From contig MU621144.1 of the NCBI GenBank assembly GCA_025399215.1, forward strand, positions 17,344 to 81,343: a DNA stretch of 64,000 bases. The letters run 5' to 3'. This document shows positions 36,042-46,489 of the stretch, piece after piece (within the stretch, counting starts at the first letter, position 1; the number at the start of each line of letters is the position of its first letter). The notes below the pieces were generated by a model that was given only the letters and a program-made list of their open reading frames with translations, was not told where the DNA came from and made no database searches. Source of the stretch: Globomyces pollinis-pini. Lineage: Eukaryota > Chytridiomycota > Chytridiomycetes > Rhizophydiales > Globomycetaceae. The translations under genes and the position numbers were made by a program.

Positions 36042-37206
36042 TTATTTAACAAATCTTAGCTCTTCAGTGCGATACGAATGATACTTATCTTTGTATTCAT
36101 CATACAATTCACGAAGACTATTTACATACCTAGCATGTAGCTCATCTATTTGTTCTTGGGTTGGATTCTCAATGATTCCATCAACTTCGACTGGTTTACC
36201 CACTGTTATATGTTAGACTATCTAAATTACCGACTGTGACTAATGGATGCTGCTTGGGGAACAATGTACCGAATTGGCCGTAAAATAATGGAGCAGCAGC
36301 TTTGAAAAGTGTTTGAAACACACCATGAAGAGGTTGAAAAAACGAATGAGTTACACGATGATACAATTCGTTTTCACCGAATCCTATAACTGGAACTGGA
36401 GAGGCACCAGTCATTAAGGCTATTTTAGCAAATCCTTTTCGTTTCAGCAACACCAAATCAAGAGTTCCTGGAGGATTAAATAAACACTGCAAACCTTCTG
36501 TCATGTATTTGAATTCTTCTGCACCACCAATAGCAATCATCATACTAGTTCCTGGCTTTCCATATAATAACCGTTGTTTTATCGACTTTCTTTCGCATGA
36601 TCCAGATCCCAATGCTAAGGCATAGTCTCGCCAAATAGGCACGGAAAAGTTGGCGGGTAAAGTTGACATTATAATGTGAATACTAAACAGGTTAGTTGGA
36701 AACATATTACCCAGGAAACAAATCTTCTTCCACATGGCGATTAAAGATTATATTGCAAAACGGTGCAATAGCATAGACACCTAGAATATTAATCTGAATG
36801 GACAGTTACCATGTGGATGAACACCAATAATATACTTTTTAGATGGATCCAATTTTTTGGTTCGAATGATCTGTGCAGGAAAATATGCACGAAAGTAGTC
36901 CCATATTTTAGCATGTCGAATAAAGGATCTAAACCAATTCCTTTTCATACCCACAATTGGAGTTTTTGTATCTAAAAAGATATATCCAAAATACACCAAT
37001 ATAGGGAATCTTGACCAACTGGAGTAATAGAAAAGAACCAATACCAGCACTGGTGCACCAATCATGATGAAGAACAACGAAAATAACCACAAATTGACAG
37101 CAATAAATTGTAAAATCCTATCGGTCACAGTGAAGCTAGTTGGATAAGACTCTGGAATGATTTTATAATCCTCATTTTCAGGTTGATCTGCTTTTGCTGT
37201 TGTCAT
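36042..37206 (-). CDS. DGAT2: Diacylglycerol O-acyltransferase 2, copy A
   Basis: ER membrane enzyme making triacylglycerol from diacylglycerol and acyl-CoA. Two or three N-terminal membrane segments (NLWLFSLFFIMIGAPVLVLV) precede the active-site motif YIIGVHPHG. Later blocks are GSGSCERKSIKQRLL, PGTSMMIAIGGAEE, LLKRKGFAKIALM and PVPVIGFGENELY, all typical of DGAT2. The start is ATG 37204-37206 (MTTAKADQPE) and the stop is 36042-36044. Introns are short. A paralogue follows head to tail 125 bp upstream of its start. Confidence 0.92.
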
Positions 37207-37331
37207 TTGCAAACTCTTTAATCTTCTCAAAACCTCTAATCAATTCATTTTACATCAATTGCTTTTTAAGGGGATCTGCGCCACCCAGCAAAGGCCGAAA
37301 GTTTTCCTCTCAAAACAAACGTATTTTTTTA

Positions 37332-38507
37332 TTAAGCTACGAATCGAAGCTCTTGCTTTCGTTCTGCATCAAAAATGTCTTTGTAGCTGTGGTAAAGTTC
37401 TTTCAATTTTGTCACGTATTCTTCGTGTAATTCATCAATTTGTTGTTTGGTTGGGTGGGGAACTGCATGATTCACATGAATGGGACTGCCGACTAACACG
37501 TTATTATTATCATGGGAATATACCTAAAGTAACGAGCGGCACATTTTTTGGAATTATGGTTCCAAATCGGCCAATGAACAATGGTGCCTCACTTTTCACC
37601 AACAGGCGGAATAAAGAATGTAAAGGCTCTAAAAATGAGTGCTTGACTTTTTGAAATAGATTATTTTCCCCAAAGCCAATTATTGGTACAAGTGAACTTC
37701 CAGTTATCAAAGCCAATTTGACGAAACCTTTCCTCTTCATTAAAACTAAATCTAGAGTTCCTATTGTGTGTAAGATTTTGAGAAAACACATACCTTCGGC
37801 CATATATTTGAATTCGTCAGCTCCTCCAAGTGCAATCATCATACTGGTTCCAGGATCCCCGTGCAAAAGACGATGCTTGATGGATCGTCTTTCGCAAGAT
37901 CCTGTACCTACAAGAATACACAAGTCTCTCCAAAATGGAATCCAAAAATTCGCAGGCAAAGTGTTTGTTATAACTTGAATACTAAACAGTTAGTTTTAGG
38001 TATGTACCCTGGAAAGAGAGATTTAAAGTGCCGATTAAATACAACTGAAGCAAACATTGAGATAGCATACACTCCATGTGGGTGGTAGCCAATTATATAC
38101 CGTCTTGATGGATCTAAATGCGCGGTTTTTACAAGTTGTGCAGGAAAGTAGCCTCTAAAGTGATCCCAAAGGGTCCAATGACGGAATGACTCTCTTAACC
38201 AATTGTTCTTTCTCCCAACAATTGCTGATTTTGAATCAAAGATCATCCACATAAAATAAGCTATCACAAAGATTCTAGACGATGGATAATAGATAAAAGA
38301 TAGAAGTAGTAGAGTTGGAGCTACAATCATGAATCCAACCAAAATAGACATCCAGAATGCAGTTACTATCAATTGAACCAACCTCTGGTAGAATGTAGTT
38401 GGTAGCGTCTTTGACGGATAAATTTCATACTTGAGCTTCGCTTTTGATTTCAACTGATCTATTTCCTTCTTTAGAACTTCTAGATTATGTTGCTCTTCAA
38501 TTGTCAT
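37332..38507 (-). CDS. DGAT2: Diacylglycerol O-acyltransferase 2, copy B
   Basis: Tandem paralogue of copy A, same strand. It starts at ATG 38507 with MTIEEQHNLEVLKKEID, which is longer and more helical than in copy A. It keeps the double hydrophobic hairpin (AFWMSILVGFMIVAPTLLLL), YIIGYHPHGVYAISMF, GTGSCERRSIKHRLL, GTSMMIALGGADE, MKRKGFVKLALI and LVPIIGFGENNLF. The C-terminus ends ELRFVA, close to ELRFVK of copy A. The copies have diverged widely at the N-terminus but keep the catalytic core, so both are probably active. They may differ in acyl preference or in regulation between spore and growth stages. Confidence 0.92.
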
Positions 38508-38730
38508 TTAGTTACAAACAAAGACAAATGCGGACGGAAATGACAGTCATAAATTCATTATTGTGTCTGTGTAACAATCTTAAATGACAGGTACATGATC
38601 ATCACTTTAATTACAAAATTTAACAATGCAAAGATATCTAAGATCGAATAAATGTGCTCAAAATTTATAGTGTACCATGAACAGAAAAAATCCTTGATAA
38701 TTTACAGTGGTTTTATTGTACATCTGGATA

Positions 38731-40347
38731 TTAATTGATTCCAGAATGCGTCTTCTTGATCATATATTCCACCATTGCTGCAACACATTTTAAATGCCCT
38801 TTATCAGTGGCTGCATGAATGGCATAATTTTTGTTAGCCATTGGATCGATCCTAGGGTCAGCTAAAAGCAATTCCACACAGTCAAGGTGTCCATTCCTGG
38901 CTGCCTGTTGAATGGCATTATTGTTGAAATCCGATGGATCTACTCTACCATCTCGTAACAGAAAATATACACACGCAGCATGCCCCATTTGGCATGCTAA
39001 ACGTAATGCAGAATTAGAAAGGGCGTTTGGATTTACCCTTCTGTCAGCTAATAAGATGGAAACACATTTCACATGCCCCTCTAACGCAGCATTTCGAATT
39101 GCATAATTATCAAGTTCTGAAGGATCCACTCTTGAGTCTGACAATAGCAGTTCTAAACACTCAGCATGTCCAAATTTTGATGCTACTAATACAGCATTGT
39201 TTCTAGCATCAGATGGGTCTACTCTAGGGTCTTCCATTAATCTCTTTACAGCTTTATAATGCCCATTTTGTGTTGCTATTCTGATCGGGTTGTTCATATT
39301 GACAGCTGGATCAACTCTCGGATCAGTCAATAGTAATTCTATACAATCCAAATGTCCATTCATGGCTGCCACTCTAATTGCGCAGTTGTCTCTTTCAGAT
39401 GGGTTCACTCTACAATCATCCAATAATATCTTGACGCAATCAACATTTCCACGCTCAGATGCAATTCGAACTGCGTTATTGTCATTGACAGTTGGATCTA
39501 CACGATTGTCTGTTAGTAGCAGTTTAACTATATCAGAGAAACCAAACATAGCTGCAACACGTATTGCAATGTTATTATCCACTGCTGGATTGACTCTCCC
39601 GTCTTTCAATAGTACTTTTAAACATTCGAAATGCCCATTCTGAGTTGCAGCAATGAATGCAATATTGTTTCGATCAGATGGGTCCACTCTTTCATCATCC
39701 AAGAGCAAACGAAGACATTCAAGATGTCCATGCTTAGCCGCAACTTGAGTAGCGTGGTTGTTTCTTGATGCTGGATTCACATTTTTACTATTCAATAGTA
39801 ATTTTAGAACATCAGCTGCTCCATTTGTACATGCAATGTCCACCATCATAGAATCCCCAACCGATACATCTACCTTACAACGATTCACAAAGTATTTAAA
39901 GAGTTCAATCTGTTTCTTTTCAATCAATTGCTTCAATAGTAAATGAGATTTTATGTTTGATTGAAACTCTTTGTCCATGAGTATAATTTGAAAGAGTGAC
40001 AGTAATCCTACATCCACTGCTTTATCAAAAATAACCTGTTTCCCATATAATGGCAATGAATTGATGTTGAGTCGAATGTATTGCTCTACGATTTTATATT
40101 TACCATGATTTAATAATTTTAATGCTCGTAGACAATTCAAACTAGATACATCTGGATTAATATGATTGACTAGAAAGGTGCATTGAAGTTTTTGAATTTC
40201 ATTCTCATATGTATCCCAAGTTAAACTGACTGAGATGGGTAGATTAAAGACTGTACTGCTAAGTCTTAGATTTGTGTAGGTTTCTAAAGGGATGTAGCTA
40301 CTTATCTGCTCTATAATTTCGATGGGCAATAGTTCTATAGTATGCAT
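38731..40347 (-). CDS. F-box-like ankyrin-repeat protein (large, 12 repeats)
   Basis: Intronless, 538 aa from ATG 40345-40347. The N-terminus LLPIEIIEQISSYIPLETY is F-box-like and matches the smaller ankyrin gene at 13.9 kb. After a helical linker there are about 12 ankyrin units with the consensus NNAIR.AA..GH..C..LLL.D.RVDPS. The period is 31 residues, two shorter than the usual 33. The repeats are very regular, which indicates recent internal duplication or homogenisation. It probably acts as a substrate receptor or scaffold; no partner can be named. Confidence 0.8.
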   Translation of the reverse strand: MHTIELLPIEIIEQISSYIPLETYTNLRLSSTVFNLPISVSLTWDTYENEIQKLQCTFLVNHINPDVSSLNCLRALKLLNHGKYKIVEQYIRLNINSLPLYGKQVIFDKAVDVGLLSLFQIILMDKEFQSNIKSHLLLKQLIEKKQIELFKYFVNRCKVDVSVGDSMMVDIACTNGAADVLKLLLNSKNVNPASRNNHATQVAAKHGHLECLRLLLDDERVDPSDRNNIAFIAATQNGHFECLKVLLKDGRVNPAVDNNIAIRVAAMFGFSDIVKLLLTDNRVDPTVNDNNAVRIASERGNVDCVKILLDDCRVNPSERDNCAIRVAAMNGHLDCIELLLTDPRVDPAVNMNNPIRIATQNGHYKAVKRLMEDPRVDPSDARNNAVLVASKFGHAECLELLLSDSRVDPSELDNYAIRNAALEGHVKCVSILLADRRVNPNALSNSALRLACQMGHAACVYFLLRDGRVDPSDFNNNAIQQAARNGHLDCVELLLADPRIDPMANKNYAIHAATDKGHLKCVAAMVEYMIKKTHSGIN

Positions 40348-41226
40348 ATTTAGAGACCACAATTTTCGCGTTTTACTTGAAGTTAATGATAACCTACATT
40401 AGGGTTTATGATGAATAATATTCCAGTTTGAATTATTAGGAGATTCACTGCCAGATTAATTTTTCATGGAATTTAAAGGAATTAAAGTATATCAGGCATA
40501 ACTCCTTTTGCATCTTAATTATCTTGGATGAGATTGGATTCTTTGGGTCACTGCAATTGCGTTAGGAATCGCTTACTTTTTTTGGCAGTCAAATCTTCGC
40601 TAGATACTCTGTGAGAAACAGATTTAATGTGAACCAACAGAAAATTCAGACAACTTCGCCATTGGTGTTGTCGATTTCCACTAGTTGGTGGGCTTGACAT
40701 CCTCCGACGGAGCTTCAAATGATTAGGTACTATGTCTTCATTGTACAAGAGTTCAAGTACCAACCTGCCAATCTCAAAACCATCATACGCGCTTTCCGAT
40801 ATCTTCTTATGGTTATATATATGTGGATCCAATCTTTGCTAGTTCGTGAATAATCTTTAGTTGGGGTCAGTTATTAATATAAATAAATTATAAACCGAAC
40901 TATTTGATTATCTTAAGCCAAAATAGCATTTTCGCTTGTGAAAGCAAGAATGGACGTGTGTGTGGAAGAGAGATAACCATTATTGATTTTATCGATCAAT
41001 TCATAATAGAATGTACAACTGAAGAAAATAATCATTCAACATTCATTATATTGTCTTGTATAAGTTAACTCACCCCAACTGATGTACACACTGCTTTATA
41101 ATCCCACACAAAAGAGCTTTAATGTCATAAATGAATCAATGAATTTTGACAAGTAAAGAAAATTAAGTCTTCATTGTAATTAATCAAGAGTAACAAATCT
41201 GCCAGTTAAAACCAAATCTATAACCA
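40348..41226. other. Intergenic with one doubtful minus-strand frame
   Basis: 879 bp. On the minus strand 40548-40832 is open (…GRLVLELLYNED…, RRRMSSPPTSGNRQHQWRS…) and is preceded by a TAG that could be a splice acceptor, but no ATG exon joins in frame. It might be the last exon of a small unrecognised protein. Nothing else was seen. Confidence 0.3.
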
Positions 41227-42179
41227 TCAAACTTTAAGAGTCGCACGTCTTTTCGATTTCTTCTTTTCGTTATCTGTTGGTATATCCATCATTTCAACAG
41301 TATTTGGGACTGAATTTAAGAACGATAAAGAATTGAACCACCACTCAACATAAGCCATTCCACCAATCAAACTATCTGCCATATCATCCTTTTTCTTTGA
41401 TAGTTGGTATTCAGTTAATAAATCATCACGACAGTTGAACCGTCCACTTTTTATCCACTTATTGACAAGTGTCACTCCATTACTTTTCTTTCGGTGATAG
41501 CTTCCAGCACCATTTAAATCAAACAGTGTTGATATTAATTCTATCGGATTAAAGAAAAATGATTCAAGTACGTGGATTAATAGATTCACATTTGACGTTA
41601 TTCTTGGTTCCTCGATCTACGATCATTCCTAATAATATAGCTTCGAAAATACTAGATCGTAATATCGGTTTTGGTATCATTTGCTTGATTCCTATCGGTC
41701 TTATTGACTTTTGAATCAGTTGTTATATATTACTTGCTCTACAATTAGTTCACTTGTGTATTACTTTCGACAATATACAATGATGCATCCGGTTTATATA
41801 GTTGAGAATCCAAAATACGTCTACACTCCACTGCAAATTTATAACTATGATATTCTTTTGGAATATCTACACTAAACACTCCCCAATCTTTTATGGTAAT
41901 CTTTGGTGACTCCAATGGTTTGAATTCATTATAGTCACATTTCAAATGACAAAACCCCAAATTGACACAACTATTCATAAGCTTTGATGAAACTAACCCA
42001 ACATCAATGGATACTAAAGAATTGGGAAATTTTGATTGAGATATATGTTGTAAGTGTTGAGTTAATCGATCATCTAGGATTGATTTGGTACCAGATTTGC
42101 TAAGTCCAAATGATGTGCACAGCTCTTGTAGTTCTACCAATTTCTTTGATTTTAAATTTAGCTTTGAAAGTCGATTCAT
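41227..42179 (-). CDS. CCE1: Mitochondrial Holliday-junction resolvase, Cce1/Ydc2 family
   Basis: The N-terminal helix-extended-helix (LKSKKLVELQELCTSFGL…GTKSILDDRL) is SAP-like as in fission yeast Ydc2. The RNase H-fold begins SLVSIDVGL with the first catalytic Asp; later come YIVER, SSIFEAILLGMIVDRG and KKDDMADSLIGGMAYVEWW with the final acidic residues. The enzyme cleaves four-way junctions in mitochondrial DNA. Introns: one of about 73 nt near 41.7 kb (long for this genome) and one of 32 nt near 41.55 kb. The frame is open for 40 codons upstream of ATG 42179 with a basic, hydrophobic composition (SINRSFKLFPFSR), so a further 5' exon may supply the mitochondrial presequence. Confidence 0.75.
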
Positions 42180-42600
42180 GGTTTGTCCAGTTGAATTGAA
42201 CACTCTTGAAAATGGAAAAAGTTTGAACGAGCGATTGATAGAAGTTTGAGCTAGTAATTGACTGGCATCAGAATTTCTGGGGATAAAGAGGTCTATTAAG
42301 TACTTGCCAATGGGCTAATGGTCTTTATTTACATTGATGAAGAGTCTCTTTTACAGGAGTATAACGAAGAGTTATGCGATCAATACGCAATGTCATTTTC
42401 TTCATTTGCTAATTATATATTTATGAACAATTGTACTAGGTAGTAAATTTGTCGCGACAGACCATGTGTTCCAATATTTTTATCAAGAGCAACCTTCGTG
42501 TTTTTAAAATCCTACCATTAGCTAACGCTCCTATTGTGACAATAACACTGCCAGTTCATACTAATAGATTAATGGTACGTAATGGATTCAAAATAATTTA
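42180..42600. other. Spacer between Cce1 and rhomboid genes
   Basis: 421 bp. A plus-strand 45-codon ATG frame starts at about 42470 (MCSNIFIKSNLRVFKILP…) and ends at the rhomboid stop. It looks like a basic presequence but matches no family I know, so I leave it unannotated. No other feature was seen. Confidence 0.3.
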
Positions 42601-43471
42601 TTAAGCTTCCACCCAATTCCAAAACCGCATTAAGAGAATTCCACTCAAAAACCCACCAATATGGGCAGAATGGGCAATACTCACCATTCCATAATTTACT
42701 TCCGATTGTTGAGTCATTGAAAAAATCTCCAATCCAAATTGCATTAGCCTAAATACCACCATTGTGGCCAATTGGGCAAACTCGAATTCAGCATCTTGCT
42801 TATCTTTGTGAGAATATCGTTTGCTTTTAATTGTGTTTAGTCTGGATATAAATGTGGATAGTTCAGCACCAATAAATCCATAACAAGCTGCACTTGAACC
42901 ACAAACCAAATTTGTTTTGGTAAAGAATTTCGAGAAGACTGATTTATTTGTGAATCGGATATTAAATATTGAATTGCTAGGATTATCCAACAAATTCATA
43001 TCCATTAATAAATCATTCGCTTTTTTTTGTAGATTGTTTAGTGGGTGTTGTGATTTGGAAAAGACATGTTCCAATAAAACAAAAGACAATCCAGAGATGC
43101 TTGTTATAACAAACTATCGATTAGTTGGAGCAAATCATCACCATCGTAGCTGTTTTAATAAAACCCAAGTCCTAGTATAAATGACACTATTTTTACCAAC
43201 ACGCAGATAGAACTTATCAAGGAACTCATGTTCATAAACCAATGACTGCTTCATCAATATAAAATAGTTACTTGATATCATGGTGATGTAATGTATGCGT
43301 TATTATAGTATGTTTTGCAGATGTGATTCTTAACGGTTCAGTTGAGAATTGGCAGTATCCATGTTTGATTACAAAGTCTTGAAGTGATTTGAATTGATCG
43401 GACTGGGCTAAGAGTGATGGAAATGTCAATGGTATGGTTCCTAATAGAAACAATCCAGTTCCAGTTTTCAT
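42601..43471 (-). CDS. Rhomboid-family intramembrane serine protease
   Basis: Exons join to give HTLHHHDIKNHWFMNMSSL in the first loop, then TM segments, the catalytic Ser in CGSSAACYGFIGAEL and the catalytic His in SIAHSAHIGGFLSGIL. These are the GxS and H-x-x-G-G-x-x-x-G hallmarks. Introns are 26, 25 and 28 nt. The N-terminus MKTGTGLFLLGTIPLTFPS is hydrophobic. The overall shape is closer to mitochondrial PARL/Pcp1 or small secretory-pathway rhomboids; I cannot decide which compartment. Its C-terminal TM ends LLMRFWNWVEA. Confidence 0.78.
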
Positions 43472-43611
43472 TTTTGAAGGGAAGTTTGATCTCGTTAAAC
43501 TCTTCGATAATTGAAACAAGAAACTATAAAGGGTTTAATAGAGTATCGGATTATACACGACGTTTCATTAAACAATTACTTATATTAAATAAAATCAGCG
43601 ATTGATGATGA

Positions 43612-44722
43612 TCATACAGTATTAATAAGAGGAGTGGATTCGGAAGGTACGTCGACCTGTCTATCCACTGATTCAGAAGCAACATTAGTGGATGTATTTG
43701 AGAGTGATTCTACAGCATTTTCTGATATATTCGCGTCTTCAATAAGCGACTCTTGATCACTATCGATGATATTTGTGGAAGCATTTGAAGCAGAGCGAAT
43801 CATAGACCCAACAAGTTGTGATTGTAGAATGAAATAACCCAGGAAAATACAAATAGATCCAATTCCGATATTCCAGCCAAAATGCGTTCCAAGAACCAAC
43901 CAATCTACCAAACTGGACAAAGGAATAGATGCAAGGATTCCTATTGATGCCATAACAGGACCAGAGAAAGTAATAACCAGTAAAAATAAGCAATTATAAA
44001 TCATTCCTAGTGTAGCCACAAGTATGATCGAAAAGAATTCTTTCAATGGGGGTAATTCGAAGACTTCAAATCCAGTATAGTGAAAAATAGGAAAGAGAAA
44101 AAGGCCTAAACAAGCAGTCAATACACCCAAAACTCCAGTCAAATGAACAGAAAACAATAGGGATGGTTTAGCAGGGACACATATTTTAGTATAAATGACT
44201 TCATAAGCGGCGACACACACTGAAGAGAAAGTAGCACAAGCATAGCCTACAATAGGATTACTAGACGGAGTGGGATTAGCATTATCACCGAGAGAAATCA
44301 CAACAATTCCGGAGATGCTGATGATTACAGCTAGCAGTTTTAACCATTTGAAAGATTCGTTGAGGAAAAGAGTTGCCAGTATATAGGTAAAGAAACAAGA
44401 AGTGTTGTAAATCTAAAGAATAAGAGAGAGGGAGGGTATATACAGCTGTGATATCACCAATTGGTATTTTTGATACAGCCGAGTACCAAGCGAGAGAAGC
44501 TGAGGTGAATATAGCAGTCATGATGAGCATTCTCGTCCATATAGAGGTAGAATAAGCGAGAGGCGGTAGAGAATTTGATTGAGAGGCAATGAAAGCAATG
44601 TAATCATGATGAGAATGATTTCTTCTATAAAACAAATAAACAGTAGGAATGAACAGTGAATAACAACTAGATATTAATTCGATCCATTAGCGTACGAGTG
44701 AGAGAAGTAAAGAAGAAGCCAT
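43612..44722 (-). CDS. SLC35F-like drug/metabolite transporter
   Basis: Ten-TM EamA/DMT-type transporter. Readable segments include SLAWYSAVSKIPIGDITA, then after a 31-nt intron IYNTSCFFTYILATLFLNE, KLLAVIISISGIVVISLGDN, and the second half GYACATFSSVCVAAYEVIY, IGILASIPLSSLVDWLVLGT, IGSICIFLGYFILQ. The YxxTSCFFTY and LNE..KWLK wording is that of SLC35F3/F4/F5 and yeast YML018C, on vacuole or Golgi membranes. The first ATG is probably 44720-44722 (MASSLLLSL), but I could not join that exon in frame to the next, so the N-terminus is unresolved. The tail is Ser/Asp/Glu-rich. Confidence 0.7.
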
Positions 44723-44862
44723 GGTTTAAAGTAGTTTGTTTGAATCAATTGAACGACTTGTGACTGTAGAACAAATGACAAAATGCAACACACCAACAAC
44801 CACTGTGACATAAAAAAAAACAAAAAAAATCAAAATCATAATGCAAATCATACACTTCTTTA

Positions 44863-46348
44863 TTATTCATGTCTTAGTCTTTCTGGAACGGATTTGGGAT
44901 CAAATCCTGGCATTGGTAAACTGTGTGCAAATGCTTGTACTTTGGCTCGAAGTGCTTTCACATCAGCATTACCATCCAAAGCCGCAACAAAGTCTTTCAT
45001 CAATTTACCAGACTGGTTTTGAATCTTCAATGCCAATTGTACAACTTCATGTAATAATTCAGCAACATATATAGCTTCTTTTTCTTTGACTGATCGTGAT
45101 GTTAATGGAGATAATCCAACTCGCACACCACCTGGGGTAAATGCTGACACATCTCCATGCACCGCATTCTTGTTCAAGGTAATGTTGACTGCATCACAGA
45201 TCTTTTCAACTTTTCCTCCATTCAATCCTACTGGTCTGAGATCCCAAAGAACCAAATGGTTAACAGTACCATCAGTAACAAGTTTGTAACCATGTCCCTT
45301 TAAGGTATCGGCAACTGCTACAGCATTCTTTCGGACTTGACTAGCATATTGCTTGAATTCTGGAGATGCAGCTTGCTTTAAAGCAACGGCAATAGCTGCA
45401 ATGGTGTTGTTGTGCGGACCTCCTTGGTTGGATGGGAAAACTGCAAAATTAATCTTATCTTCCAAATCAGCGTTCTTCTCGCCCTTTGGTGCACGTTGGA
45501 AGAAAATTAAACCGGCACGAGGTCCACGTAGAGTTTTATGGGTAGTGGTGGTAACAACATCACAGAATTCAAATGGATTGGCAGCTTCACCACTAAAGAT
45601 ATCAATATGACGATTCATACCTGCATACTAAACCAGAGATATGTGCAATATCGGCCATTAAGTAAGCACCATGTTGATCTGCAATTGCTCTCAAACGTGC
45701 ATAGTCCCATTCACGTGGATATGCGGATGCACCACAGATAATCAATCTTGGGCGGTACAACTTTGCATTAGCTTCCAATCGATCGTAATCGATAAAACCA
45801 GTTTGCATATCAACCTATACTTAGTACATTGCATGGCAAACCTGGTATGGGAGTGATTCAAAGTAAATGGCAGATGAAGAAATCTTCTTTTTAGCAGTAG
45901 CATAACCATGAGTTAAATGTCCACCTGATGGTAGATCAAGACCCATAATACGGTCACCTGGGTTCAACATGGCAGTATATGCAGAAAAGTTGGCAGTGGA
46001 ACCAGAGTATGGTTGAACATTGACACCCCATTTGGTAGGATCCAAGTTAAAGGCAGTTAAAGCACGTTCCCGACAAACATTTTCCACCACATCAACGAAT
46101 TCATTACCACCATAGTAACGAGCCCCAGGTAAACCTTCTGAATATTTGTTAGTTAATGCAGACCCGTTGGCTTCCATCACGGCTTGGGAAGTGAAATTCT
46201 ATGGTTAATCATCTTGGTTTACCTCTGAAGCAATCAGTTCTAGACAAGAGTATTGTCTCCATTTTTCGTGTTGGATCAGATCATAGATGGCAGGATCTTC
46301 TTGTTCAAGAGTAGTATTCAAGCATTTATTCCATGAATCGACAGACAT
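44863..46348 (-). CDS. SHMT: Serine hydroxymethyltransferase
   Basis: PLP enzyme that converts serine and tetrahydrofolate to glycine and methylene-THF. The start ATG 46348 gives [18 protein letters not shown] without a mitochondrial presequence, so this is likely the cytosolic form. Motifs: LELIASENFTS (across a 24-nt intron at 46199-46222), [55 protein letters not shown] and the PLP-lysine site [16 protein letters not shown]. The length and C-terminus are as in the family. Introns are 24, 27 and 28 nt. Confidence 0.95.
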
Positions 46349-46489
46349 TTTTTTCGTAAAGATTTCAAATAGATTTTTTTCCTTTATAGCACATGATTAC
46401 ATAAGCCTAAGAGTGATGAAAATCGAATTGAAAAAATGAAAAAAAAAATGAAAAAATTACTGGATTGGTAGTTATTGGCAATCAGTGTT

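Noticed and set aside
40548..40832. 94-codon minus-strand frame
   Set aside because: No ATG in frame; a preceding TAG could be an acceptor, but I could not find an exon that joins. Kept only as a remark in the intergenic entry.
42470..42605. 45-codon plus-strand frame with presequence-like N-terminus
   Set aside because: Too short and unlike any small mitochondrial protein I know; ends on the rhomboid stop region by chance.
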